Part shown: positions 11,678 through 23,584 of the stretch, piece by piece
Numbering within the stretch: the stretch's first letter is position 1
How the letters are laid out: each line of letters starts with the position of its first letter
NCBI GenBank assembly: GCA_036936605.1
Contig: JAUPFV010000005.1
Span: 8,456,589-8,520,588 of the forward strand
Origin: Limnanthes douglasii subsp. nivea
Taxonomy: Eukaryota; Streptophyta; Magnoliopsida; Brassicales; Limnanthaceae
DNA: 64,000 nucleotides
Reading direction: 5' to 3'
Notes under the pieces: model-generated
Databases searched by the model: none
Seen by the model: only the letters and a program-made list of their open reading frames with translations
Told to the model about the DNA's origin: nothing
Position numbers and translations under genes: made by a program

Positions 11678-12739
11678 ATTATTCTATTGTCTTGTGTTTT
11701 TGTTGTAAACAAAATATTTTTAATAAAAAATAAATATATCATTTTTTATAAAAAATATATTTTTGATGAAAAAATACAAAGATTATTGAAGAACACGAAC
11801 ATTTAAAAATATTGTGCGATCTCTTTTAGTATCAATTTGAATCGAGTTATCGATATGAGAGTATTTGTAATAAAAATATCAAAATGTATATACTAATTAA
11901 GTTGTGTAGTCGATTGTATGCTATTAGTATTCTATTCGTTGTCATGTTTATATTTGTTGTTGTAGAAAAATTAAAGACTAGTATGCTAATATGGTTGAAA
12001 TATTTTAATTTTTGTTTTGTAACCAAGTCGAACACTAGTTTATAAAGGATTAGATGAATTTAAACATTAGTTGTTGTATTAAAGTTGGTTAAGTTACGAT
12101 TTAAGTTCCACCACATAGATATTACACCACTAAACATGTTTAAATTATATAAAATAGTTAACGAAGATGAAGTTAGAGATGTTCGATATTTCATGAGTGT
12201 CGAAAAATTTGACATTTAATATTAAATTTATATGTTTTATGTTTTATTTTATTTTTAGTCCACGTATCGTCCTTTCTATTTAGGTCCAAGATTTTCAATG
12301 TTTTGATCTATGTTTGTTCATATACTATTTGAAAAACTGAATGGTCGACAAAAAATGCCCAATATCAAACCTTAGATTCATACGAGTTAGACAATAGCAT
12401 CTGCAATTTTAGATGCGTAACTGAGATTTTTCTTAGTATCTTTTCATTATATTAAGTTCGGCTCTTCTTAGTGTTGTATTGGTATCTAAGAGAAATTGCT
12501 AATTTGGAATGAAAATATAATCATTTTTATTAGGACTATGAAGTGCATTTTGTAAAGGTAGGCAAAAGGCATCTCCCATGTTATAGGTCGAGAGGTTGTT
12601 GACTAAACCAATATAAGTTTTTGGAGCTTATCTCGCTATTTTCTTATAGTATTATTCAATCGTTATGCGAACTCCTTCAAATAGGGTATGGTTTGTTACC
12701 TCAATATTGTAATAGAAAACACACATGAAAGGCAAGTCT
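11678..12739. other. AT-rich flank, no gene seen
   Basis: AT-rich DNA between the MULE 1 terminus and the first recognisable copia coding remnant. I see no gene. The right part probably belongs to the decayed copia element, but nothing in it reads clearly. Confidence 0.4.
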
Positions 12740-13408
12740 TATCGTTATTTTATGTGGATAACATACTAAAACTAGAGGCATATACGAAAAATTAAAACGG
12801 TAAAGACTCGGCTAAAATGAGAGTTTGAGTGAAGCATATCTGAGATTCTAAGAGGATACCAGATGTTGATATCAAGAGGAACATGATAAAAGGTTATTCA
12901 TTTATATCTTATCAAGAATATATACAAAAATTCATAAGGAAGTTCTCTATGCCCGAAGCAAAAGCGACTGGAACTCCTATTGGTTCTCAATTCAAACTCA
13001 ATGCCACTGAAGTATCAACCAAAGTAAAAAAAATAGATTATATTATGGATATAAGTTATACAAATTTTATTGGTATCATTATGTATGCTATAATTTGCAT
13101 GAGACTTGATCTTGCCTACGCCTTAAGTATTCTAAGCAGAATCATGTCAAATTCCAAGAAGTCGTTTTGGCATGCACTCAAATGGCTCATGAGATAGTTG
13201 AAGGACTCGTCTATTATAGGTTTGTTTTACAATTATACGGATATGAGTAATAAATAATAAAAAGACATGTGGACTTCGATTATGTAGGTTGCATTGACAT
13301 GGGTAAGTCTTCATCGGATTATATATTATTATGCTTGGAAGAATGGTTAACTGGAAGTATTTTATACAGAAGGTCTTTGATTTTTCATCTACAACAGCCG
13401 AGTACATC

Positions 13409-13745
13409 TGATGACGCGGCGGAAATTGAAGAAGAAGCAACGATAGATGAAACTCTAATTCAAGGGTAACATAATGAAAACCTAATTTAAGGGTAACAAA
13501 GATTGAAATTTTCAGAGATAAAAAATGTATTATTCCAAAAACTTAATATAACTTAGGCATATGAGGCTTTATATAATAACTTCTCAAAAACCCTAAATTA
13601 TAATACAAAGAAATAAAATAAATACATTAAAATAAAATAAAATAAAATCATAATATAATTAGATTTGATTTAAACAATAAAAGATATTTGAATAAAATAA
13701 AATAAAATAAAAAAAGTTTGTGTTTGGACTTTCTGGGCTACATCA
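13409..13745 (-). repeat. 3' LTR of the TRIM-like element
   Basis: Left copy on the plus strand. It contains (AAAAT)n runs at about 13610-13720 and an AAACCCTAAAT word. Confidence 0.88.
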
Positions 13746-14252
13746 TCCACCCCTGGTCGACAATAATTCATCTTCGAATTCACAGCACCATCACCATCAA
13801 CAACCAAAATTATTTATTTTATTTTTTTTAATTGTTACATTGGGAATTATAATTGTTGACCTTATCAGAATTAGATAAATTCTTCTCGAGTGTTTCTTAT
13901 TCGAAGTCACATTGACGCCATCCAGTTGATGAAAAAAATTGATTTCGAAAATCTTTTCATAGCCTGAAGACAACATCCTCATGTCCAGTTGATGAAAAAA
14001 ATGGTTTTGAAGACCTTTTCATAGCCTGAGACTGCATCTCGATAAGAAATTTTTACCTTGATTTGACGATTGGTAGCCAGTTTAAACTCCTTCAGTAACC
14101 GGTCAATATGATCGTCACTGAAACGGCTGGTATGTCCCCTCATACTCAAACGATCTTCTCGATCTTCATGACCATGTGTCTTGTTCTATTCTTTAAACCT
14201 TGAATCATAATAGTCAGCCTTTAGAAACATACTTCCCCATAGCAGGAACTGA

Positions 14253-14265
14253 GGCTCTGATACCA
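14253..14265 (-). other. Primer-binding site (initiator tRNA-Met)
   Basis: On the minus strand TGGTATCAGAGCC lies three bases inside the 5' LTR. This is the standard complement of the 3' end of plant initiator tRNA-Met and fixes the element's orientation. Confidence 0.92.
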
Positions 14266-14268
14266 AAC

Positions 14269-14626
14269 TAATGACGCGGCAGATATCGAAGAAGAAGCAA
14301 TGATAGATGAAACCCTAATTCAAGGGTAACATAATGAAACCCTAATTCAAGGGTAACATAATGAAACCCTAATCTAAGGGTAACAAAGATTGAAATTTTT
14401 AGAGATAAAAAATATATTATTCCAAAAACTTAAAATAACTTAAGGCATATGAGGCATTATATAATAGCTTCTCAAAACCCTAAATTAGAACACAAAGAAA
14501 TAAAATAAATACTTAAAATAAAATAAAATAAAATCTTAATATAATTAGATTTTTTTTAAACAATATAAGATATTTGAATAAAATAAAATAAAAAAACTTT
14601 GTGTTTGGACTTTCTGGGCTACATCA
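14269..14626 (-). repeat. 5' LTR of the TRIM-like element
   Basis: Right copy on the plus strand, 358 bp. It differs from the other LTR by point changes and an extra copy of a short AACCCTAATTCAAGGGTAAC unit. Confidence 0.88.
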
Positions 14627-15139
14627 ACATTGCTGATACGGAAGCCATGAAAGAAGTTATTTGGCTGAAGAGATTATAGAGTGAATTCATTGGTGTGGAG
14701 CAAGATGTGGTTATGCTCTGCGATAACACTGGTTCTCTTCATTTGATGAAAAATATGTAGTTTCATGAGTGAACTAAATATGTAGAGATTAAGTTTCATT
14801 TTATCTGAGACATATTATAGAGATAGCAAGTGAAGGTGTCTAAGATTTCTAGCAAAAACAATCATTTGGATGCTCTTACCAAGGTATTGTCAATTTCAAA
14901 GCTCGCGAACTATATGAGACCGGTGCAAGTCTATGATACAGGTTAGTCGGTCTCTAAAGAGTAGAACAATGGGTGCAACTGATGTTGGAGTTACTATAAT
15001 CCTAGGTAGAGAAGTTTTGGGTGTAGGCTAGAAGTAACTCGGCCTAGATGGGCATAGTTAGATCTGCCATGACATGTATAGCCAAGAACTATTGAAACTT
15101 TATGGGTAAAGCTTGAGTCATGACTTAGTGGCGGAGACG

Positions 15140-15945
15140 TCTGTTGGATCCTAAGGGTTGAGACAAACTGTCAATATTAGTGGCTACTAATTATAGTGAG
15201 ATTTGTTATGAGCCAAAACATGGTTGTCCAACGCGGGATGGTTCGGAGTGAGTTGATCTGAAGTATCATAATCTCGAGTGATCTGGACCGTAGCAGCACA
15301 ACTAGACCAAAGCAGAGTCTTCTATTTGTTAGATATCTTATATTCATTGGGTCTCCTATTTTAGTCTTCCTATATTAATTAGACTTTCAATTAATTAGGT
15401 TTTCTATATTAATTTTGAGACTTATTATATTAAGGATAAAAGTTCTTTGAGCCATTGATTAATGGGCTTTAATTTGGACCGTCTAAAGAAGAATTAAGGT
15501 TTTCTCTAAATTTATATATATAAGAAGATATTCAACTGTCAAGGTGTGATCTGATTTTAATTGTAAATGTATGATTGTGTGAGCGGCATGTGTTTTAAGT
15601 GAGAGAAATTGGTCTAGGTCATTTTGAAAGATAAACGAAGTTAAACACTAAAGAGAGAGTTTTGTGAATCATGTCATCTTTTTTAACAAAAAATAATTGA
15701 GTCCTTTTTTTAAGTCTTTATGTAACCTATTTGTTTATAAAAGAGTGTTCGTTTTCCGTACATGTAAGATTTCTTCACAATCCGCGCTACATGTAATTTG
15801 TCTTGTGTGTTTGGTTTTAATTTGCTTCTTTTAATTTGTTGCTATTTCATGAACATGATAAATTATTTTTCTAAAATACTTACAATCGTATTTCGGTTCT
15901 TTGCTTTGGACGAATGGTGATTTCCCTAATAGTTATGTGTTCGAA
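15140..15945 (+). repeat. 3' LTR of decayed copia family A
   Basis: Starts TGTTGGATCC, a common copia LTR start, downstream of the RNase H remnant. It matches 26795-27600 over most of its length, for example GAGTTGATCTGAAGT, the ATTAATTAGGTTTT segments and the TTAAT-GGGCTTTAAT segment. Ends are approximate. Confidence 0.65.
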
Positions 15946-16868
15946 ATTTCAATAAATCAGAATGCAACATACATATGAAAATCCGTCTAAGAAAATGTAC
16001 AATCGTACATATTAAATTTACATGTTCTGTTGAAAAAAGAAAGTACATTCAGAACTATGTTCAGAGCATGTACGATCGTACATATTAAATTTACATGTTA
16101 AATATATACAGGTAAAACAGAGAAACTACATTTAAAATCGTGTTTATTAACATTTAAAATTTGATTCGAATCATTATTTTTTAAACAAACATTTGTTCAA
16201 ATATTATGACTATATATATAATAGACAAAATTGAGAGAAAAAACAAACGTTTTAAATGTTGACTCAATATAAAAATTTAGCTGATGAATTAACGAGAAAA
16301 TTATGCTACGTCATCTAACACGTAAATTAACATATCGACGATGACATTTATTTTTACGTGTTAGCTGAAAACTATATTTAATGTTAAAGTACTGGCTAAT
16401 TTTAATAATTCAGCTGTCCACATATTCACCTGTCCAACTTCTTGGCCGTTGATCTTTTTGGGATATCAATCGAAGCCTTTTTAATTTCTAATTCTTAAAA
16501 GAGATTAATGTGGATTTGCACCCCATAAATAATTCATCGGTAATCAGATGAGGCTGTGCAATTTCATTACTTGTCCAGGATATCATTATAAGAGGACAGA
16601 ATACCCCCATAAATAAACATTAGAATTTTCTCATGTCCATTTAGCGAAGGGTCATTTATATTTCTAACTCCTTTGTTACAGTCGTATCGTGTAAATGAAC
16701 CCGGAAATATTTGTACGGATGGCTGAAGCAGTTATATTTCCCTCGTATTTTCATAACTATTTTGGATTAAATTGTCTCAATTCGAACATGAACGTTTATA
16801 TATGTGTTCAAGCAATGTCAATTACTATGATTATTACGTTTTTTAAGTTTAATGTTGAGAATATGGAT
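15946..16868. other. AT-rich intergenic DNA
   Basis: No gene seen. A short repeat, CATGTACGATCGTACATATT-like, occurs at about 15995 and 16073, each followed by AAATTTACATGTT. The small open frame at 16695-16898 is not supported. Confidence 0.4.
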
Positions 16869-18000
16869 ATCACATATTTCGTCTCCGTATATAAGTAAGA
16901 ACAATCAATCTTCACACTAGTACGATAATCTTTGTTTTGGCACCTGAAGGCCCGTACGACTTTGCTTTTGGAACACGCGGTGTGATCAATGGTAAGACCT
17001 AGTTCTGATCCTAACTAAGGAATAAGTAGGATAGTCGAGTGAGGAGATATATTTGCTGTAAAAGCTCTAGATGTCAGGTAGCGCCAACCTGATTAGAGTG
17101 GACGGATGGAAGTCAATTGAAAGGAGGGTAGAGTAGTACTTTGTTCAAGAGGAGGATTTGTTAAGGTGGCGACCAAAGTTCCATATCCCACATTGGTTAA
17201 ACATGGGAATGATTAGTTGTATATAAGTAGGAACATATCTCAACTAGTTTGAGGCCTTTTGGAAGTGGACCAAAAGCAAAGTCGTGCGGGCCTTCGGGTG
17301 CCAAAGCGGACAATATCATACTAATGTGAAGATCGGTTGTTCTTACTTATATACGTAGACGGAATATGCGGTACCTCGGAAGTCGAACATGATGAACCAG
17401 AAGCTATATGTCATCCTCAAGATGATTTGTTCTAGAGATCCTAGTTCGGAGTGCATGTGACTCATCAAGCGGTGGTACTTGATTGGAGTGGGGAGTGACG
17501 CTAAGGAACAAGAAAGTTTGGTCTAAGAGGAGGTGAGCAGTAACATCCGTAGTGCCTCTACGATCAGGTAGCCCTAACCTGATTATAGGGGCGAATAAAA
17601 GTCACTTGAGAGGAGGATTTGTTAGAGTGGTGACCAAAGTCTTATATCCAACATCGGTTTGGTCTAAGAGGAGGTGAGCAGTAACATCTGTAGTGCCTCT
17701 ACGATCAGGTAGCCCTAACCTGATTATAGTGGCGGATAAAAGTCACTTGAGAGGAGGATTTGTTAGAGTGGTGACCAAAGTCTTATATCCAACATCGGTT
17801 AAAAATGGGAAGGATCATTGGTATATAAGTAAGAACATATCTCCTCCAGAAATAGGCTTTTTGGAAGTAGACCAAAAGCCAACCTGTGCGGTTCTTCGGG
17901 ACCAAAGCGGACAATATCATACTAGTCTTGAGATCGAATTATTCTTACTTATATACAAAGGCGGAATATGCGGATCCCATATTCCATACATTTAAGATAC
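16869..18000. repeat. Cluster of related LTR fragments, both orientations
   Basis: The LTR-like block GGTATATAAGTAAGAACATATCTC, then ACCAAAAGC, GTCGTGCGGGCC, CCAAAGCGGACAATATCATAC and ACTTATATAC occurs at about 17155-17385 and 17620-17975 on the plus strand. A piece of it is inverted at 16869-16982. A 141-bp tandem duplication (17520-17660 and 17661-17801) brings a second TGTTAGAGTGGTGACCAAAG start. This looks like nested or solo LTR debris; no internal coding domain was found. Confidence 0.7.
17520..17801 (+). repeat. 141-bp tandem duplication
   Basis: Two adjacent copies (17520-17660 and 17661-17801), each beginning GGTCTAAGAGGAGGTGAGCA and ending CCAACATCGGTT, nearly identical. Confidence 0.93.
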
Positions 18001-18119
18001 TCCGTGGAGGTCATCATGGTTTAAATTGATTTAGAATTAAAGTAGTGGTCTACATTTGATTTTATACCTCTAAATTTCTAATGTTAGGTTTTTTCTAAAT
18101 ATGTGGTTACCGTCGTAGT

Positions 18120-19798
18120 AAATAGTCATTGATAGTAAAGTAGAAACTTCAAGCATAGCTTTGAAAGATAAATTTAGTTCAGAAAAATTAATATAGGACT
18201 AGTTTGAATAAGTTAAATAAAATACTGTATGCTTAGAAGATCGTTTTCGTTGGTTTATATTTCAGTTATTTTACTGTGTAATATTTAAGATATTATATTA
18301 TTGAAATGAATTTAACCCTTTCAAGAAACTTTGGTGTCTCCATTAAAATTTGTTTAGCGCAATCCTACATTCCAGAAGAAGCAGATGGATTCAATCCTAC
18401 ATTTTTGAAGAAGTAGAAGGATTGAAATTCAAACATTTGGTATTAGAGCCACAATGTTGCATACGCTAGGACGTGATGATAGTTATGCCAGTATGGTGAG
18501 AGGCAGTGGGAGTATGCAGACAGGAGTTTCTGGAGGTAGATCTGGCCCGAGAGAGAAATCTATATCTTTCCAGTACCTGAAACTATCTGATACAAACTAC
18601 CAAGTATGGGCTATGCAGATGAAAATTTTCATGCGCATCTAGATAGTTTGGGAAGGAGTTGAGTCAACAGTTGACACACAAACAGACCAACTTGCACTAA
18701 TTATTCTCCACCAAGGGTTGAATGAAGAGACGTTATATCAAATTTTGGATAAAGACACCGTAAAATGAGTGTGGGATATGTTGAAAGAGACTCACATCAG
18801 AGTAGTTCGTGTTGTTAAAGTCAGAACTTAAGCATTAAGAAGAGAACTAGATAGCATGGACATGGCTGAGAATAAATTCGCTGATGAGGACACAAAAAAT
18901 ATTACTATGATATTCCTTAAGATAAGGTCCCTTTGAGCAAATGTTAATAGTAACTATGTCATCAAGAAATTTCTTAGATCGGTGTCATCTAAATTCATAC
19001 CAGTGGCACGAATATTGAAGAGTTTGGTGATATCTCCTTCAAGTCTCTGGAAGAAATCATAGGCTCTTTAAAAGCCTTTGAAGGTAAGATGACAAAGTTT
19101 TAGGATAAGAAAGGTATTGAAAAAATCTTGTACGCAAAGATAGATGTGAAAAACAGTGATCAAGGCAGTTCTAGTAACAAAGGAAGAGGCCCATGAAATG
19201 GAAGAGGTCGAGACAGGAGTAAGGGTCGAGACAAACATAATTCCAGCAACGAAGGTCAGGGACAGAAGAAGCCGAATTCCACCTTTGACATAAAAAAGGT
19301 CAAATGTTACAGCGGCAATAACTTTGGTCATTTTGCTGCAAATTATGAGTACAAGAAAGAATAAAATTTTCACTTAATTCAGCAAGTGGATGATGATGCT
19401 ACGTTGCTTGCAGCGGAGATAAACTTCGATAATTTCGTTAAAAGATAAGTCAAATTTGGAGATGGATGATCGAGTGACTACATAATTGAAGGAGAGGAAT
19501 GTCAGAGTAAATTATGTAGTCAATAATGGTAAAGTAGAAACTTCAAACAAAGCTTTGAAAGATATGATTAGTTCAGAAAAACTAATACAATAGCAGTTTG
19601 AAGAAGTTAAATAGAAGATTGTTTTCTTCCGTTTATATTTCAGTTAGTTTATTTTGTAATATTTAAGATATTATATTATTGAAATGAATTTAACCCTTTC
19701 AGGAAACTTTGTTGTCTCTGTTAAAATTTGTTTAGCGCAATTTCTACATTCCAGAAGAAGCAGATGGATTCAATCCTGGAAGCATAAGGATTGAAATG
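18120..19798 (+). mobile_element. Gag-only copia-type LTR element, about 1.7 kb
   Basis: Direct repeats at about 18120-18432 and 19516-19798 share GTAAAGTAGAAACTTCAA, TAATATTTAAGATATTATAT and AGAAGAAGCAGATGGATTCA. They flank a single gag-like reading. A tRNA-Met-type primer-binding site TGGTATTAGAGCC (18438-18450) directly follows the left repeat. No protease, integrase or reverse transcriptase is present between the repeats, so the element is either internally deleted or a gag-only non-autonomous family. Confidence 0.8.
18454..19364 (+). pseudogene. Copia gag remnant (UBN2-type) with zinc knuckle
   Basis: The reading starts MLHTLGRDDSYASM and passes through FQYLKLSDTNYQVWAMQMK, the typical copia gag N-terminal block. 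It continues to a basic GRGRDRSKGRDKHN linker and a degenerate CCHC knuckle (KVKCYSGNNFGHFAANYEY, with the second Cys replaced by Ser and the last by Tyr). In-frame stops occur after FMRI (18640), in DTVK-VWDM, and elsewhere. Gag proteins package element RNA; this one cannot be expressed whole. Confidence 0.8.
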
Positions 19799-20207
19799 CC
19801 GACAGTTACTCCTTACAAAAGCTCACCATCTATCCTTGTAAATGGTACATGTCCGGTCGTATCCACATCCAAATACTCGTCAACTGTGTCAGTTACAACT
19901 ATTTTACTTTTTTAGGTTCGATTTTTAAGGTTTTTGTTGTGTAAGTTCATAGGTTTGGTCTTCTATTTTTTAGAAGTTATTTGAATATAAAAATCTTATG
20001 TGCTTCAGTCTTCCAGGAATCTCCTACCTTATGAAAAAATCCATCAAACATGCCATAGATGGTAAATAGTCTAAAACGACGCTCAAGAGTTGTTGGTCCA
20101 CTCATCTTGAAAACCAAATGGTCGATAACCACAACCGGAAACTTTTAGCGAAGAAAATCGATAAACTACATAAAAAATTCTTTTAGCTAAAGACTAAAGC
20201 TGGCAAA

Positions 20208-20636
20208 GTGTCGGACCACGAAAAGAGAAAATTCGAGGTGGAGTCTCCAAAAGACCAGACTTTAAAAGACGTTGATGCTGCTAAAAACATGTTTTCAAAC
20301 TCAAATGATAAGTTAATGAAAGCTTATTCGACTCAGGCGGCCACTCTGAAATCCACGATGGTACGTTTCATCAAAATTTTCATTGGTGATTTATGGGAGA
20401 TGGTTCTCAAAGATCAGTGGTTAGAAGGTATAAATATACAGGATAAGATGGAGGAATATGATATATCTGAGCACTTTCCTGAGGAGCCACTCTTGAAAAT
20501 TTGGCCGAGGTTTTTGGCTTACTTCCCGCAGACCGGTTGCTCGAGGCTAAGAAAAATTGGGCAACCGAGAACAAGTGACTTCTTCTGTTGGGCCGGTTAT
20601 TTTCCCTTTACATCAGCTTCTGTTTTTTTTATGTGA
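20208..20636 (+). CDS. Open frame of unknown nature (142 aa), weak support
   Basis: Starts MSDHEKRKFEVESPKDQTLK and contains a plausible coiled-coil half and a hydrophobic tail. The lysine-rich reading continues upstream in the same style (20120-20207) without an ATG, so this may be a fragment of a transposon gag or coiled-coil protein. No domain is recognised and there is no neighbouring gene to give context. It could be a chance frame. Confidence 0.25.
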   Translation: MSDHEKRKFEVESPKDQTLKDVDAAKNMFSNSNDKLMKAYSTQAATLKSTMVRFIKIFIGDLWEMVLKDQWLEGINIQDKMEEYDISEHFPEEPLLKIWPRFLAYFPQTGCSRLRKIGQPRTSDFFCWAGYFPFTSASVFFM

Positions 20637-20639
20637 CGA

Positions 20640-23584
20640 CTTATGTCATTCTATGATGTTTTTATTTTTTTATTTTATCTTTATTGTAAACTAAAATCCA
20701 TTGAGGGACATGGAAACTTGTCATGCTTTTTCTTCATTTCTTAGAACCAATAAAGTCATTTGAGGGCTATGATATTGTGTTGTTTTCTAACAGAGCTTTG
20801 GCTCTTCGTCTCTTCGTTTACTTTTATTGATCTTGCTTTTATTTTAATTTAATTTAAAGCTTCTGCTTCACCTAGCTAATAGGTTAACATTCTCTAATAG
20901 GCTAAGGTTCATGGTAAAATTTTGGTGAAGTTTTTATCAAGTAAGGTTGGAATATTTTATGATGGTTGGATCCAACCGAGCCAATAAGATAGAGGGTAGA
21001 ATATCTTTTTGACCAAATAGGGTTTGAACCATTTACTAAGGTTGGAACCGTTTACTAAGGATGGATCAAATCGAACCTATTACATAGAATATCGTATAAA
21101 TCTTCGACCAACTAGGATTGGAATACTTTACTAAGGTTGGATCTATCTAAGTCAATAATACGAAACATAGCACAAAATATAAATGACAAAAACCGTCATT
21201 AATATGTTGGCTATTTAGGAAATTTGTTAAAACCTTTATGCGCTACCAGGGTAGGAAAGAGAATATCACCGGAGTTTTTTTCAAAATTTATAAAATGAGT
21301 TCAAGAACTATACATTAATTACATGTTTGCAAAGACTAGAACCTTATGTGCTCGATGTTTCATGAGTGTTTTGTAAGTCCCGACCTTGACCATTTCGGAT
21401 ATGGTATAACAATCTTCCCGATTCGGGCTAATTTTACTAAAACTTCGATCTTTCATATGCAAGAAAAAAAATTCTAAAAACCTTATGCGATACCCTAAAA
21501 TCTCCCGACTGGACCCGAGAATATACTTACTTCTCTTTAATGTGTGGTAGTATTAAACTCTCAAATGAACCTTAGTCTTCTTCTCTTCGAAGAACTCCAT
21601 TTCAACCTTAATTTTTCATCATTTCTTTTTGGAGTAGCAGTTTTTGGAAAGATTTCATCGGTGGCGATCTGATGTGTTGTCTAGTACGCTAACAACATTT
21701 CATAGATCTTGTTTATTTTTTACCATACCAAGAAATTTCATTTTTCGAACTTCAAATTTAGAATCAATATCCTATCGCTAAAGAGGATGGTGTCTGGTAG
21801 AAATTCCAAAACATTTTGAGTGTTTCCTCATTTTTTGGATCATTATTTTTTATCGACTGATGGATGCTCGTACTCAAAATTTAAATTCAGAACAAGCTAT
21901 TAAGACTAATAATACTGCAAATGACTTTTTTATTTTTTTATTTGTTCCTACTAAATATATTCAACTAATAGGAATTTTGATACTTTAAAATGTTTTACCG
22001 GTTGTTTTTTTAAAATTTTAACAAACTCAGTATAATATTTAAAACTGATACATGAGACCCTTTTTAAATTTGTTAAATTTTATGAGAAGATTTTTATATA
22101 AAAACAAGAGTTAGTTAAAAACAACCCTTAATAAGTAAAACTAGGCGAAATGAAAAAAAATAAAAAAAAAATCAAATAAGAGGTTTTAATAATAAAAACT
22201 AAAAAATAGAAGTTGATAAAATTATCTGAATTGAAAACCAACCAAACACAAATAAATAGATAAAAAATACTAAAAAAATCTAAAATTAATCCGTAAAATC
22301 TTTTTCTGAATTTTTTTTTAAAATATTTTACAAATATTGAAAAACGAAAACAGATAACTGTAGGAAAAAATCCCGGTTTTCTTTTATCAAATTCCTAAAT
22401 AAATATACTTTTTCATTCCTAAATTTCAAATTTCTTTTTAACAAATTCCTAAATAAATACACTTTTTCATTCCTTAAATTTCAAATTTGGAAATAAATGT
22501 TGTGGACAGGTAAGTTATAAGATATTTATTTCTAATTCTAATCTTAAAGTTAATTAGATTCTGTTATATATAATGAAAGGAAAACATATATCAATCTAAA
22601 TGATATTTAGTGATACTTCTTATTTTATTATACAAATAACAAATATTATTGTACATGCTTTTAATACTTTCTAGATTAAAAATATTTTATATAAAATAAT
22701 TTTAACATACCCATTTTTCATACAATATAGTGATGTTGCAGGTATTCTACCATAAATATTTGGTAGAATATTGATTGTATATTTTAATTATGGTTATAAA
22801 GAAAATAAAAAAAATTGTTGAAATTTTACATAAGAAAGCTTACCAGGTGAAAAAATAATAATAACTTTATTTTTTAATAATATAGTCAACTTAGAATATT
22901 TTTTAAATTAAAAAATATTAGTTTATTACACGTCAATGTTATATTTTTATGTATAGTGTTAGATATTAAAAGTGCGTCAAAAACATATTCAAAAATAATT
23001 TTAAAGTTTATTAAAAACATTTTTTAAAACACTATTATAGTAAAAATAAAGTCATATAAATAATTATTGGTTTAAAAATAACTTTAAAATATAGTTCAAA
23101 TATTTAGTCTATTATTTATATGTAATTTTTATATAACAAAAAGAGTTGAAGACAAGTATATTTTTTTATAATAAAAACTATTCATTTAATCAAATCCATT
23201 TAGTTAAATAAATATCAAAATTAGTTGAATAAATATCAAATGAATAAATATTAATAATATTTATAAGTATAAGATGTTGATGATAATTATTGGGGTAAAA
23301 AAATAAGCTAAGATTTAGGAAAAATTGGTGTAGGCCTTTTTAATTATAAACCGAAGTTTATTTTGAGTGGTTATTAACTTTTGCAAGTGTGGCATAAAAA
23401 AAATAGAGTTTTTTACTTCCAAATAACAAAGTTAATAATAAAAACATGAAATGAAATCAATTGTCAATCTAAAATTTAATATGGTTCTCTGATAAATTTT
23501 ACATCCATAAACAATGGATTGTTAATCCTATATAATAATAAAATTACAAATAACTTTTTGATGCAAGTAACATAATTATTTAAG
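20640..23584. other. AT-rich repeat-poor region, no gene
   Basis: About 3 kb without any supported gene. At 20890-21170 a degenerate TTACTAAGGTTGGA-containing unit recurs about four times. At about 22380-22490 a roughly 55-bp unit (AACAAATTCCTAAATAAATA then ACTTTTTCATTCC) is tandemly duplicated. The rest is A/T runs. Confidence 0.5.

Larger units (their letters stand above)
13409..14626 (-). mobile_element. Non-autonomous TRIM-like LTR retrotransposon nested in copia RNase H
   Basis: Two direct repeats (13409-13745, 337 bp; 14269-14626, 358 bp) flank about 520 bp with no gag or pol. On the minus strand the LTR begins TGATGTAGCCC and ends in CGTCATCA or CGTCATTA. A primer-binding site follows the 5' LTR and a purine-rich AGGGGTGGA abuts the 3' LTR. 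The target duplication is ACATC on the left and ACATT on the right (one change); the uninterrupted copia reading predicts ACATT. The interior contains a tandem pair of about 50 bp at 13919-13968 and 13984-14033. Confidence 0.9.
12740..14940 (+). pseudogene. Ty1-copia reverse transcriptase/RNase H remnant, interrupted
   Basis: Reading begins with a degenerate YVDD box (LSLFYVDNIL) near 12750. It continues through 12883-13197 with the copia block YQEYIQKFIRKFSMPEA, then RLDLAYALSILSRIM (usual TRPDLAYAVSVVSRF) and a GYVDSDYAGD-type segment near 13270. RNase H resumes at 14627 with IADTEAMKEVIWLKRL, then CDNTGSLHLM and a KYVEI-like region. A 1.2 kb LTR element splits the RNase H part; removing it and one target copy restores AEYIADTEAMKE. 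There are frameshifts and stops throughout. Copia polymerases copy retrotransposon RNA in cytoplasmic particles; this copy is dead. Confidence 0.85.

Noticed and set aside
14253..14265. tRNA-Met-like match
   Set aside because: Only the 13-base complement to the tRNA 3' end is present, at the position of an LTR primer site; no tRNA gene surrounds it. No rRNA or tRNA gene was seen in the window.
13440..14360. AACCCTAAT words resembling plant telomere repeats
   Set aside because: They occur at matching places in both LTRs of the TRIM-like element and form no long array of the canonical unit.
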